Part shown: positions 1 to 8,763 of the stretch, in pieces | How positions within the stretch are numbered: the first letter of the stretch is position 1 | Layout of the letters: each line of letters opens with the position of its first letter | Source: Deltaproteobacteria bacterium UBA5329 | Lineage (GTDB): Bacteria > Desulfobacterota > Syntrophorhabdia > Syntrophorhabdales > Syntrophorhabdaceae | Length of the DNA stretch: 64,000 nt | Direction: 5' to 3' | NCBI GenBank assembly: GCA_002408185.1 | Contig: DHQV01000055.1 | Location: 69,598-133,597, forward strand | The notes under the pieces: generated by a model | The model's input: the letters and a program-made list of their open reading frames with translations, nothing else | Databases searched by the model: none | Told to the model about the DNA's origin: nothing | Made by a program: the position numbers and the translations under genes

Positions 1-908
1 CTGTGTCCCAGGACATCGACAAAGGCTTGAGTTTTTCGGATGCGCTCTCGAAACACAAGGGCGTGTTTTCCGAGATCTACGTGGCCATGGTGCGGTCCGG
101 CGAGACGAGCGGTAATCTCGAGGAGACCCTCGATCGGCTTTCAGACCTCCTTGAATTCCAGATGAAGACGAGAGAAACGATCAAGTCCGCTATGCGGTAC
201 CCTGTTTTTGTCGTAATAACCTTGATATCGGCATTTATTGTCCTTGTCAACGTGGTTGTGCCGAAATTTGCCCCGTTGTTTAAAAGTGCAAAGATCGCTC
301 TTCCCCTCCCGACGCAGATACTTTTGATCATCAACGATATTTTTCAAAATTATCTCGGGATATCATTGGCCATTCTTGCCGCCCTTGTTGTCGCTTTTAT
401 ACTGTATAAGCGAACCGAAGCCGGAAAATACGCAATTGACGTTCTCAAGCTCAAGATACCGTTGATCGGTGATGTCATTTTAAAAACATGTATGAGCCGT
501 TTCGCATTTACGCTCGAAAATCTCGTCAGCTCAGGTGTGCCTATCTTACGGACCCTCGATATTGTCTCGCGAACGGTAGGCAACGAATTCATTGCAAAAA
601 AAGTTCTCGATATTTCGGAGAATATCGAGAAAGGGCACGGCATTGCGCGACCCCTCAAAGAGGCGAAGATATTCCCCGCTCTTGTTATCCACCTGATCTC
701 GACCGGCGAAGAAACGGGTGCCCTCGAGGATATGCTTCGTGAGATATCGACGCATTATGACAGAGAGGTAACATATACGGTCAACCGGCTTTCGGCATAT
801 ATCGAGCCTATTCTAACGGTCGGACTTGCCGGAATGGTCCTGTTCCTTGCCCTGGCTATTTTCATGCCATGGTGGAATATCATGAGTGCCATGAGAGGTG
901 CCGGTTGA
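1..908 (+). CDS. pilC: Type IV pilus inner-membrane platform protein PilC/GspF family (5' end outside window)
   Basis: The C-terminal 301 residues of a PilC/GspF protein, the inner-membrane platform that couples the pilus ATPases to pilin insertion. The window cuts off the N-terminus (full proteins are about 400 aa). Visible are the end of the first T2SSF domain, a membrane segment near residues 68-90, a pair around 105-135, the second T2SSF domain (about 165-270), and a C-terminal hydrophobic helix ending in a Trp-rich segment. The repeated 'SGETSG' and 'TGEETG' motifs, one per domain, are typical of the family. Its stop codon overlaps the start of the sensor kinase pilS, and pilR and pilA follow, so this is the end of a type IV pilus assembly operon rather than type II secretion. 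Confidence 0.93.
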   Translation, partial: VSQDIDKGLSFSDALSKHKGVFSEIYVAMVRSGETSGNLEETLDRLSDLLEFQMKTRETIKSAMRYPVFVVITLISAFIVLVNVVVPKFAPLFKSAKIALPLPTQILLIINDIFQNYLGISLAILAALVVAFILYKRTEAGKYAIDVLKLKIPLIGDVILKTCMSRFAFTLENLVSSGVPILRTLDIVSRTVGNEFIAKKVLDISENIEKGHGIARPLKEAKIFPALVIHLISTGEETGALEDMLREISTHYDREVTYTVNRLSAYIEPILTVGLAGMVLFLALAIFMPWWNIMSAMRGAG

Positions 909-1963
909 AAGCATTTTTCAAAGACCCTGGCAATCTGCGGTACAGTCTCAATACCCTTATTCCGCTCGTGGCATTTTTGACGAGCCTCTTCGCCATAACG
1001 ATCGCTCTCAATGTTATTGCGTCAGCAAAAGGTCATATAGCCTGGGCATGGATCTTCGGGGTTTGCATTTTTTCTGCAGTATGTGCGCTGGTGATCGTCC
1101 GTGCCGTAATGCAGCCGATCAATGACCTGGTGCACAAAGCAGAGGGTTTTGTCAGGATCGAGGAGTTCAGAAAAGAACGGGGGCAAATGCTGGAGGTGTA
1201 CAAACTTATTGAAAGGTTGATGGACCACGTTCAGACGCGTGCTGACGAAAGCGAGCGCAGAGGTCTCATGGAGAGCATGGAGAAACTGGACTATATCATC
1301 CCTCTCGGATACATGTCGCTCATGGTCGCCCACGAGGTAAGGAACCCCCTCAACACGATAACCGGCATGAGCGAGCTTCTGAAACAGCGGATCACCGACG
1401 AGTCGCAAAAAAGGTATATCGCGGCCATGCTCGACGCGGCAAAAAAAATAGATGTTTTTACAAGTGAGCTCCTCGATTTCACGGACAATGAGTTTTCAGG
1501 AGAGGAAATCGATCTATACGGGATGGTGCAGGACGCCGTTGAAGCGATATCGGCCAGTTATGAGGGTGTCCGGATAGATCATCAGAAAAAAGGCAGGCTG
1601 ATCTGCTTTGCGGACAGGGTAAAGCTTTACCAGGTTATCTTCAATATACTCAAGAACGCTGCCGGCTATGAGAAGGACGGCGGCACCATAAAGATAGACA
1701 TACGCCGGGATGAAAAGAACATTGCCATCGTAATAACGAACAAGAGTTCGCGGATCCTGCCGGAAGATTATCAGTCGGTTTTCAAACCTTTCTTTACGAG
1801 AAAAAAAGAGGGCAAGGGACTGGGGCTTTTCATCGGAATGCGCAATATGAAGCTTCATGGCGGAGATATCAAGGTCCACAGTTCCGATGCCGGGACCTCG
1901 TTTACGGTAGAATTGCCCGTATACAAGGCAAATGGCGAGTCCCGGGAGAAAATGCCGGCATGA
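905..1963 (+). CDS. pilS: Membrane sensor histidine kinase, PilS-like
   Basis: A 352-aa sensor kinase. Two N-terminal membrane helices (about residues 18-40 and 46-68) are followed by a linker, a HisKA dimerisation domain with the phospho-acceptor in 'AHEVRNPL' (His about 143), and a HATPase domain with the N box 'ILKNA' and the G2 box 'GKGLGLF'. I place the start at TTG 905, which overlaps the TGA of pilC and has GAGAGGTG just upstream. An ATG at 869 in the same frame lies deep inside pilC and would add a non-membrane leader. The position between pilC and an NtrC-type regulator, next to a sigma-54 pilin promoter, supports the PilS role: phosphorylation of PilR to drive pilA. The length is shorter than the roughly 530-aa, six-helix Pseudomonas PilS. 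Confidence 0.88.
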   Translation: MKAFFKDPGNLRYSLNTLIPLVAFLTSLFAITIALNVIASAKGHIAWAWIFGVCIFSAVCALVIVRAVMQPINDLVHKAEGFVRIEEFRKERGQMLEVYKLIERLMDHVQTRADESERRGLMESMEKLDYIIPLGYMSLMVAHEVRNPLNTITGMSELLKQRITDESQKRYIAAMLDAAKKIDVFTSELLDFTDNEFSGEEIDLYGMVQDAVEAISASYEGVRIDHQKKGRLICFADRVKLYQVIFNILKNAAGYEKDGGTIKIDIRRDEKNIAIVITNKSSRILPEDYQSVFKPFFTRKKEGKGLGLFIGMRNMKLHGGDIKVHSSDAGTSFTVELPVYKANGESREKMPA

Positions 1964-2004
1964 CGTGAGGCCCCTCGTTTGGTCCTGATGGGTAAAAGGA
2001 TATT

Positions 2005-3351
2005 ATGGGCGAACGGATCATTATAATAGAAGACGACCAGGGTGTACGGTTCTTCCTGGAAGAAGCCCTGAAAGGTGAAGGTTACAGGGTAAATTCCTTC
2101 GAGAGTTACGAGGACGCATACCGTTCTATCAGGAACGATACGGACCTCGTCATAATGGATATAAGCCTTCCCGGGCTTGACGGTCTTTCGGCAACGACCG
2201 CGATCAAGGCAAAGTACGATGTTCCCGTACTTGTTATCACGGCCTATGGTACAAAGAAGAATGCACTCGAGGCAATCAAAAGGGGTGCGACGGATTTTTT
2301 TGTAAAGCCTATTCTGCTCGATGAATTGAAGGTCGTCTCGAGAAGGGTCCTTGGCACGCGGCGACTGAAAAAAGAAGTCGAACTGCTTCGCGAGAAGGAA
2401 CTGGAAAACCACGTATTTCACGGGGTTGTCGGCAAGTCCGTGCAAATGAAGGATATTTTCAAACAGGCAGAGAAGATCGCCGGAAAAGGGTTGAATGTTC
2501 TCGTCACCGGAGAAACGGGTGTTGGAAAAGAAGAGATAGCGAAGCTTGTCCACATCCTGTCAAATCGCAAGGGTGAGTTTATTGTCGTTAACTGTGCGTC
2601 TATACCGGATAATCTCCTCGAGAGCGAGCTTTTCGGCTACGAGAAGGGTGCGTTTACAGGAGCAACCCAGCAGAAAGCCGGGAAATTCGAGGTGGCGCAT
2701 GGCGGGACCATAGTTCTTGACGAGATAGGCGAGATGAGCCCGTACCTTCAGGCAAAGCTGTTGCGTGTAGTTGAGAAGCGGGAGATCGAGCATCTCGGGT
2801 CAACCAGGACAAACAAAATCGACATCCACGTAATTTCAACGACGAACCGTGTCCTTGAAAGCGAGATAAAAGAGGGTAAGTTCAGGGAAGACCTGTTCTT
2901 CCGGCTTTCCCAGATACAAATCAGGATCCCGCCCCTGCGGGAGCGGCGGAATGACATTCAGGTCCTTGTCGATTATGTCCTGAAAAATATAGAAAATGAG
3001 ACCGGCAGGGTAATGACGCTATCCGAGGATGCTGCAAAAGTCCTCATCGATTATCCCTGGCCGGGCAATGCCCGGGAGCTCATCGGGACGCTCAAGCGGG
3101 CGTCTGTCATGTGCGATGGTGATGTGATCGGGCTCGATGACCTTCCCCTGCACCTTCGGGCCGAACATCTTCTTTCGGGCTCCGTCAATACCTATACCAT
3201 GCTCGATGATGCGATATCGGCACTGGAAAAAACGATGATCATCGATGCGCTCAAGAAGTCGAACGGATCCCAGACGAAAGCAGCGCGGCTTCTTGGCATC
3301 TCGGACCGAAGCATGTGGTACCGTGTGAAAAAGTACGAGATTGGGATGTAA
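2005..3351 (+). CDS. pilR: Sigma-54-dependent response regulator, PilR-like
   Basis: A 448-aa NtrC-family activator: receiver domain (1-115, phospho-acceptor Asp52 in 'VIMDISLPG'), AAA+ sigma-54 interaction domain (about 140-375) with Walker A 'GETGVGKE' at 169-176, the sigma-54-contacting 'GAFTGA' at 215-220 and Walker B 'VLDEIGE', then a Fis-type helix-turn-helix at 415-445 ('KAARLLGISDRSMWYRVKKY'). The ATG has an upstream AAAAGGAT. It lies 41 bp after pilS. Just downstream are a tandem palindrome and a near-consensus -24/-12 promoter in front of pilA, so the likely job is activation of pilin transcription by sigma-54 RNA polymerase. The protein could control other genes as well. Confidence 0.93.
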   Translation: MGERIIIIEDDQGVRFFLEEALKGEGYRVNSFESYEDAYRSIRNDTDLVIMDISLPGLDGLSATTAIKAKYDVPVLVITAYGTKKNALEAIKRGATDFFVKPILLDELKVVSRRVLGTRRLKKEVELLREKELENHVFHGVVGKSVQMKDIFKQAEKIAGKGLNVLVTGETGVGKEEIAKLVHILSNRKGEFIVVNCASIPDNLLESELFGYEKGAFTGATQQKAGKFEVAHGGTIVLDEIGEMSPYLQAKLLRVVEKREIEHLGSTRTNKIDIHVISTTNRVLESEIKEGKFREDLFFRLSQIQIRIPPLRERRNDIQVLVDYVLKNIENETGRVMTLSEDAAKVLIDYPWPGNARELIGTLKRASVMCDGDVIGLDDLPLHLRAEHLLSGSVNTYTMLDDAISALEKTMIIDALKKSNGSQTKAARLLGISDRSMWYRVKKYEIGM

Positions 3352-3376
3352 CACGTGTTAAACGATGCGATACGAA

Positions 3377-3415
3377 GCTACAAAAATTGTAGCAACCTCT
3401 TACAAAAATTGTTGC
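3377..3415. promoter_or_regulatory. Tandem palindromic activator site (putative PilR enhancer)
   Basis: Two copies of an interrupted palindrome built on ACAA-AAA-TTGT. The first, GCTACAA-AAA-TTGTAGC (3377-3393), has perfect 7-bp arms. The second (3399-3415) keeps the ACAAAAATTGTnGC core. Corresponding bases are 22 bp apart, about two helical turns, so both would face the same side of the DNA. They lie about 135-170 bp upstream of the -24 element, a usual distance for a bacterial enhancer-binding protein. Assignment to PilR is inferred from position. Confidence 0.65.
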
Positions 3416-3548
3416 TTTCCCGATAACGACCCGGCAAAGAATTAGATTTTACTGTTTGCACGTACATATTTCTTACATATTTCTTGCATTTTAGCGTCCT
3501 AAACAGTATAAAAGGTCATTCATAAAACAAAGGTTTCCCAAAGGCTTG

Positions 3549-3564
3549 TGGCATTACATTTGCA
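3549..3564 (+). promoter_or_regulatory. Sigma-54 (-24/-12) promoter of pilA
   Basis: TGGCATTACATTTGCA matches the sigma-54 consensus TGGCAC-N5-TTGC with the invariant GG and GC at the correct spacing. The expected transcription start is near 3576, giving a leader of about 40 nt before the pilin ATG at 3616. A sigma-54 activator gene lies immediately upstream. Confidence 0.85.
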
Positions 3565-3615
3565 AACACAAATCACAAACGTAGAACCAGGAGAAAATAC
3601 CAGGAGGACCCGCTC

Positions 3616-4035
3616 ATGAAGGCTCTTAAGAACAATAAAGGTTTTACCCTGATAGAACTGATCATCGTTATCATCATTATAGGTATCCTCGCTGCCGTAG
3701 CTTTACCGAAATACCTTGAGATCAAGCAGGATGCCGGTGATGCGACGGCGAAAGGTGTTTTAAGCGCATTGAGGGGAGCAAGCGGAATACTTTTTGCTCA
3801 GTACAATATTAAAGGCACCATAGCGGCGTACACGATGGGTGACATCATTGGCGCTGCAAGCATTCAGGGCGTTACGCTTGCAAAGACGACCGAGGGCGGG
3901 GTCGAGATACAGGTCCCCGGTGCGGCCACTTACGCCGTAACGGTCAGTCAGGCGGCAGTGATGCCGACAACTCCGGCATCGCTCGCCTGCTCAAGTGTCT
4001 CCGCGGGCGACGCGGGACGGTGCACGACATGGTAA
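3616..4035 (+). CDS. pilA: Type IV major pilin
   Basis: A 139-aa prepilin. A short basic leader, MKALKNNKG, is followed by the type IV prepilin peptidase site (cut after Gly9), leaving mature Phe1 and Glu5 ('FTLIE') and the hydrophobic alpha1-N helix. The globular part is about 110 residues and has two Cys near the C-terminus (125 and 136) that could form the D-region disulfide loop of a classical pilin. It is therefore not the very short electrically conductive Geobacter-type PilA. A strong AGGAGG ribosome site precedes the ATG. Expression is probably driven by the sigma-54 promoter at 3549. It is exported and assembled by the PilC machinery encoded just upstream. Confidence 0.95.
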   Translation: MKALKNNKGFTLIELIIVIIIIGILAAVALPKYLEIKQDAGDATAKGVLSALRGASGILFAQYNIKGTIAAYTMGDIIGAASIQGVTLAKTTEGGVEIQVPGAATYAVTVSQAAVMPTTPASLACSSVSAGDAGRCTTW

Positions 4036-4062
4036 GCCAGGGGTCCCGGCACTACGGATGAT

Positions 4063-6390
4063 TTGAACAGGTTTAGGGATTTTCTCAGCATCGCGTTCTT
4101 TCTCGCTGTCGGCCTCCTTTATTTCAATCCGATGCTTTCATCAAAGGTCATCTTTACAGAAAGGGACCTTGCGCCTTTTTTTATCCCGCCGAAAATGCTG
4201 TGGGTATCGCAGCTCAAGAACCTGCAGTTCCCGTTCTGGAATCCCCACAATTATTGCGGTATACCGCTTCTGGCAACCCTGCAGCCCGGGATCTTCTACC
4301 CGCCGCATATCTTTTACCTGGTCTTTCCTTTCAACATAGTCTGGAACTGGCTCGTCATCCTGCATTTCGTTTTCGCCGCGGCGACCATGTACGCATTTCT
4401 GCGTTTCATGAAGGTGTCGCATCCGGGGTCAACGGTAGGCGGTGCCGTCTTTATGCTTGCGGGTTATCTGCTTTCCGTGCATAACCTTCTTCCCCATCTC
4501 TTCGGCGTAGCATGGTTTCCGCTGATCCTGCTCTACTTCCTGAAATATTTTGAAAGTGAAAGGCAACGTCATCTTATCCTCGCATCGATCTTCCTCGTCA
4601 TTCAGTTCCTCGCCGGTGCACCCGAGATCGTTATCCTTACCGGGATCGTGCTCGTTATCACCATTTTCTTCCTGGGGGCCATCCTGGATAAGGATATTCC
4701 GCTTAGGTCCCGTGTGAAGGGACTCGTCTTGCTGGGAGTCATTGTGGTGTTGCTGTCGGGCATACAGCTGACGGCCTTTTACGAACTTCACCGGTACAGC
4801 ATCAGGTCCGCCGGATTGAGCTATGCGAGCGCGACCACATGGTCCTTTGCATGGAAGGATTTCATCCAGTTCTTTCTCCCCGACTTCTTTGGCTATCAGC
4901 AGACGATCGAAAAATACTGGCTCAACCAGTCATGGCTGAAAACGCTTTATCTCGGCATCGGGCCGTTACTTTTTTCGGTGCTGTTCTTTGCAAAAGGCGG
5001 CAGGACCAGGTGGTTCTTTCTCGGCCTTGTAGTTTTCAGCCTCGTACTGGGACTTGGCGGAAATACGCCGGTCTATAAGCTCCTTCACAAGATACCGCCC
5101 TTCAATTCCGTCCGGTACCCCGTTAAATTCCTGTTCCTTCTTTTCTTTGCACTATCGGCGATGACAGCAATGGGACTCGATATTCTCAGGAAGGGAATCG
5201 CCTACAAAGACAGGACGGTAAGGCGAATAGTCCTGGTTTTTTTTTATTCGGGTTTTCTCTGCGCTCTGGGATGGGCTTTTCTCAACTTCCGTTATAATGA
5301 GATCACGGCTTTCCTGGAGCACAGGAACATACGCCCCCCGCTGTTCAATGACATATGGTTCAACCTGCACAACGCGAAAAGATTCCTGCTTTTCTCATTT
5401 GTACTGTGCACCGGCATTTTCCTGTACCTTGAATTGCGCGCCAAAAGAATTGTCCTTGGCTTCATCGCTGCCGTGCTTGTTGCGGACCTGTTCCTCGCGA
5501 ATTACGGCTTCTACGGATCTGCCTCGTGGCGATGGTTCAAGACCCCGGACGCCTTCGCGAAAGTACTCGCAGACAACAGGGAAACCGAAAGGTTCATGGT
5601 GTCGGTCAAGACCGAGGATGACCTGAACAGCATTCTGCTCGGGAAAGATCTCCTCGTCGCCCCTTACGCCGCAGTCCACGGCCTTTACGGGATCGGGGGC
5701 GCCGAGGTCATGCGTATCGATCACCAGGACAAATATCTCCGTCTGTTCAACTGCGTGAAGAATATCCGAGAGGCCCGTAATTTACTGGACATTGGAGGCG
5801 TGAAGTATGCGATCCTCTCATATCCCGTTGAAAACGATCAGTTCAGGCTCGTAAAAAAGGAAGCTTTGAATGACAAAGAGGTCTATCTTTACGAATACCG
5901 TGGATACCCGGGGAGATTTCTCTTTTTCAGCAATGCCCGGTATTTTACCGATGACAATGAGGTCATGCTGAGGATCATCGATCAGGGCTTTGACCTCAAG
6001 CGGGAGCTGATCATTTCAGGCCAGCCTCGCCCCGGGCTTGCCCGGAACCCCCGTGCAAAGGGTGCCGTGACCCTGGTATCATATGAGCCTGCAAAGGTGG
6101 TCCTGACGTCCCGGTGTGAGGGCAACGGGTTTCTTTATATCGGCGATACCTGGTATCCCGGATGGCGGGCATATGTTGATGGCAGGCGAACAAAGGTATA
6201 CCGGGCGAACCTTGCATTCAGGGCGATCGAGGTGCCGGCCGGCGAGCACACTGTTGTTTTCGCCTATGTGCCCATCAGTTTCTACGCCGGGTGTATCTTG
6301 ACTGTTTTCGGAATGATCCTGTCTACTTGGCTGTGGCGAAAGGGGCCGAAAATCAGGGACCCGATCCTAAAAAATGAAAAACTTCTTTAA
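4063..6390 (+). CDS. YfhO-family polytopic membrane protein (GT-C-like)
   Basis: A 775-aa integral membrane protein with about a dozen hydrophobic helices through residue ~475 and a soluble C-terminal part (about 480-745), followed by one last helix and a basic tail. The early periplasmic loop 'TERDLAPFFIPP' and the 'FPFWNPHNYCGIPL' region, with the later 'YPGWRAYVDG' motif, are features of the YfhO (DUF/GT-C fold) family, whose characterised members take part in glycosylation of envelope polymers. The apparent start is TTG 4063; no in-frame ATG occurs nearby. It lies 27 bp behind pilA and could share its transcript, so a role in pilin or envelope glycosylation is possible but unproven. Confidence 0.75.
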   Translation: MNRFRDFLSIAFFLAVGLLYFNPMLSSKVIFTERDLAPFFIPPKMLWVSQLKNLQFPFWNPHNYCGIPLLATLQPGIFYPPHIFYLVFPFNIVWNWLVILHFVFAAATMYAFLRFMKVSHPGSTVGGAVFMLAGYLLSVHNLLPHLFGVAWFPLILLYFLKYFESERQRHLILASIFLVIQFLAGAPEIVILTGIVLVITIFFLGAILDKDIPLRSRVKGLVLLGVIVVLLSGIQLTAFYELHRYSIRSAGLSYASATTWSFAWKDFIQFFLPDFFGYQQTIEKYWLNQSWLKTLYLGIGPLLFSVLFFAKGGRTRWFFLGLVVFSLVLGLGGNTPVYKLLHKIPPFNSVRYPVKFLFLLFFALSAMTAMGLDILRKGIAYKDRTVRRIVLVFFYSGFLCALGWAFLNFRYNEITAFLEHRNIRPPLFNDIWFNLHNAKRFLLFSFVLCTGIFLYLELRAKRIVLGFIAAVLVADLFLANYGFYGSASWRWFKTPDAFAKVLADNRETERFMVSVKTEDDLNSILLGKDLLVAPYAAVHGLYGIGGAEVMRIDHQDKYLRLFNCVKNIREARNLLDIGGVKYAILSYPVENDQFRLVKKEALNDKEVYLYEYRGYPGRFLFFSNARYFTDDNEVMLRIIDQGFDLKRELIISGQPRPGLARNPRAKGAVTLVSYEPAKVVLTSRCEGNGFLYIGDTWYPGWRAYVDGRRTKVYRANLAFRAIEVPAGEHTVVFAYVPISFYAGCILTVFGMILSTWLWRKGPKIRDPILKNEKLL

Positions 6391-6393
6391 AAA

Positions 6394-6422
6394 TTGGTTA
6401 TATTAGTACTATTATAGATAAT
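6394..6422 (+). promoter_or_regulatory. Sigma-70-like promoter directly abutting the start codon at 6428
   Basis: TTGGTT, a 17-bp spacer, and GATAAT. Only 5 bp separate the -10 from the ATG at 6428, and no Shine-Dalgarno sequence is visible, so transcription would start at or next to the A of the ATG. The -35 is imperfect. Confidence 0.45.
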
Positions 6423-6427
6423 ACACT

Positions 6428-7036
6428 ATGGAAACCATTCTGCTGATAGAAGACGACGTTGCCCTGAGGGCACAGGTACGGTTTGCTCTTGAGGAACGTT
6501 TTGAGGTCAAAGAGGCGGCGAATGTCCAGAAGGCTGTCCATATTCTCAATTCAGAACGTATAACGCTGGCGATTCTGGACCTCGGATTGCCTCCCCACGA
6601 AAATACCCCTCAGGAAGGCTTAAGGCTTCTTCACTATATTCTCGAAAATTTTGGCCTGAAGGTTATTATTTTCACAGGCCAGAAGACGGAGAGCGCGGCC
6701 CTCGAATCTATCAAATCGGGGGCGTTCGATTATCTCGTAAAGCCCGTCTCGATCGAGCAGCTTATGTTCTCGGTGGACCGCGCGATACTTTTCCGGGATA
6801 CAGAGGAGAAATTATCCCGGCAGGGCACAGCGAGGATAAGTTTTGGGGTCGAAGTGGGCAAGGGCCTTCAGCCTGCCCGGGACGAGGCCGAAAAGAACAT
6901 TATCTTTAAGGTCCTGAAGGACACGAATTTTAACGTATACAAATCTGCAAAGCTTCTCGGCGTGAAACGGGAAAGCCTTTACTATTTCATAAAGAAGTTC
7001 GGTTTTAAAAGGGAAGACATTGATGATAACCCTTAA
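6428..7036 (+). CDS. Response regulator with Fis-type DNA-binding domain, no AAA+ domain
   Basis: A 202-aa two-domain regulator: receiver (1-125; acidic pair 'EDD' at 8-10, phospho-acceptor Asp51 in 'AILDLGLP', Lys in 'YLVKPV') joined by a short linker to a Fis-like helix-turn-helix (about 150-195, 'NVYKSAKLLGVKRESLYYFI'). It resembles an NtrC protein without its ATPase, so it should not open sigma-54 promoters itself. Its last codons overlap the start of the histidine kinase that follows, which is strong evidence that the two form a pair. No ribosome-binding site is apparent. Confidence 0.85.
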   Translation: METILLIEDDVALRAQVRFALEERFEVKEAANVQKAVHILNSERITLAILDLGLPPHENTPQEGLRLLHYILENFGLKVIIFTGQKTESAALESIKSGAFDYLVKPVSIEQLMFSVDRAILFRDTEEKLSRQGTARISFGVEVGKGLQPARDEAEKNIIFKVLKDTNFNVYKSAKLLGVKRESLYYFIKKFGFKREDIDDNP

Positions 7037-8141
7037 ACTGCTTCAGTCGATGTATCTTTTTGTCATCGTGGCCGGTGCCGTTGCACTGGTCATTCTTTTT
7101 TATTTGCGGTATTTGACAAACCGCGCCTCCAAGGTTCAACTGCGCATGGTGGATGCGAATAAGGCATGCAATTACGATATTGCCCTTTTCTTGCCGAGAG
7201 TCAACGATCTCGTGAAAGTTGCGGAGATCCAGGAAATATTTTATGAGATAAGCTATGGCGAAAGCACCCTTTCGAAGCCGGGATCCGAGAAAAGGCGTAC
7301 GATCACGCGAAAGATCGCACGTCCGGATTATTCGATAGACCTTGGTATAGTTCCGATAAGTCCGCGGGGTTATAAAAGATATATTTACATGATCATTTTC
7401 GAAACGCTGTTCCTGCTGATCGAGATGGATATATTGATGAAAATAAAGGTCGCCAACGAGGCTTTGCTTAATTTTTCAAAACTGCAGACATTCCTTCTTC
7501 ATGACGTCAAGAACGTAACCCAGTTCATCAAGGGGTTCATTTATAATATTGAGCGTATAAGCGGACCGGAGCGCGAACACAGGTTTATCGAGTATTTAAA
7601 GGAGTCGGTTCCTGCGCTTACCGTGAGAACGGACAAGATACTCTCTACACTGGAGATCGGTGTGGAAAAAGACGAGGAGGGCGATGAACAGGAGGTTGAC
7701 GTTGCAAGTCTCATAAAAGACCTCTTTGCCTTGTACGATATAAAGGGTGAAGCTACAGGGCGGGGGACAATAATTACCCAGAAGCATAAAATGGTCACCA
7801 TTTTTGACAATATAATAAAGAACATCCGTGAAAAATCCGGAAGAGAACCGGGGATCGAAAGCTTCGCTTTTGTTCGCGAGGAAACCGGCGCAATTACGGT
7901 CATTATTTACGATACAGGGAGTCCAATCAAGAATATTGAAAGGATGTTCGAACCTTTTTACACGACAAAAGAGTCGGGGCTTGGCATCGGGTTATTTCAG
8001 GCTCGGCATATCACAAAAAAACTTGGCGGAAATATGACCGTAGCGAATACCAACAGGGGCGTAGAATTTACCGTGAGTTTGCCCAGGGGAATAATATCCG
8101 ATAATGCCGAGGCCCCCAAGGCCGTCGTTTACGCAAATTGA
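7023..8141 (+). CDS. Sensor histidine kinase with PrsK-like H-box
   Basis: A 372-aa kinase with one N-terminal membrane helix (about 8-30), a non-GAF-like cytoplasmic region of about 110 residues, the phospho-acceptor in 'LLHDVKNVTQF' (His about 160), and a HATPase C-terminus with 'GLGIGLFQA'. The HDVKN-type H-box resembles that of PrsK-type kinases rather than the usual HExxNP. The start is taken at ATG 7023, overlapping the end of the response-regulator gene by 14 bp; a TTG at 7020 is also in frame. Translational coupling implies stoichiometric synthesis with its partner. The input signal cannot be read from the sequence. Confidence 0.82.
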   Translation: MITLKLLQSMYLFVIVAGAVALVILFYLRYLTNRASKVQLRMVDANKACNYDIALFLPRVNDLVKVAEIQEIFYEISYGESTLSKPGSEKRRTITRKIARPDYSIDLGIVPISPRGYKRYIYMIIFETLFLLIEMDILMKIKVANEALLNFSKLQTFLLHDVKNVTQFIKGFIYNIERISGPEREHRFIEYLKESVPALTVRTDKILSTLEIGVEKDEEGDEQEVDVASLIKDLFALYDIKGEATGRGTIITQKHKMVTIFDNIIKNIREKSGREPGIESFAFVREETGAITVIIYDTGSPIKNIERMFEPFYTTKESGLGIGLFQARHITKKLGGNMTVANTNRGVEFTVSLPRGIISDNAEAPKAVVYAN

Positions 8142-8283
8142 AATAAAGAACCATTATCCTGTCACAAGAAAGCACCTGTAAAATTACACTATCTGTAAAT
8201 TGATTCTACATCTTGCATAGATTTCCAATTCCCAATATATTGATTTCAGGATCAAATCAGGTCGCAAAAGGACGGAATATATC

Positions 8284-8763
8284 ATGCATATTTATTTCGC
8301 TCATCCCTGCTTCAATGATTCCCAGGCGCAATTCAAGAACGAGTTCCTGGAAAAACTGAGGGGAGCGCTCGAGCAGACCGAGTGTGGCAAGGCGGTTGGT
8401 ATCATAGATCCTTTCCTCGACACCCCGAACATCGAAGGCAACAGGGAAACGAAGCTGAAGCTCAGCAGGGTTGTCAAAGATACGTGCCTCAGGATGCTCG
8501 AAGAGTGCGATATGATCGTTGCCCTCATCGATGACGGCGATACCGGGGTGGCTTTCGAGGTGGGTTATGCCGATGCGATAGGGATACCGGTCATTCTGAT
8601 CTCGAAGTCAGATTGTGCCGGGGCGAATGCAATGCTGATCGGTGCCGCCAGGGAACGGTTCGACAATGTACTGGATGACGAACAGGTGTCAAAGCTCGCC
8701 CGCATGTTTGAATGGTATTGCATCTCGAAGGAGCGTTTCGGCAATGAACCGGGAAAAAGTTAA
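8284..8763 (+). CDS. Nucleoside 2-deoxyribosyltransferase family protein
   Basis: A 159-aa protein of the nucleoside 2-deoxyribosyltransferase fold. Family features are the N-terminal 'IYFAHP' strand, the 'DMIVALID' strand, and the catalytic-Glu segment 'TGVAFEVGYADAIGIPV' (nucleophile Glu about 92). Members transfer deoxyribose between bases or hydrolyse (deoxy)nucleotides; the precise substrate cannot be read here. The length matches the family. It overlaps the following zinc-ribbon gene by 20 bp, so the two are probably co-transcribed. Confidence 0.82.
   Translation: MHIYFAHPCFNDSQAQFKNEFLEKLRGALEQTECGKAVGIIDPFLDTPNIEGNRETKLKLSRVVKDTCLRMLEECDMIVALIDDGDTGVAFEVGYADAIGIPVILISKSDCAGANAMLIGAARERFDNVLDDEQVSKLARMFEWYCISKERFGNEPGKS

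Noticed and set aside
869..904. Upstream ATG for pilS at 869
   Set aside because: It lies within pilC and adds 12 unlikely residues; the TTG at 905 has a ribosome site at the right distance.
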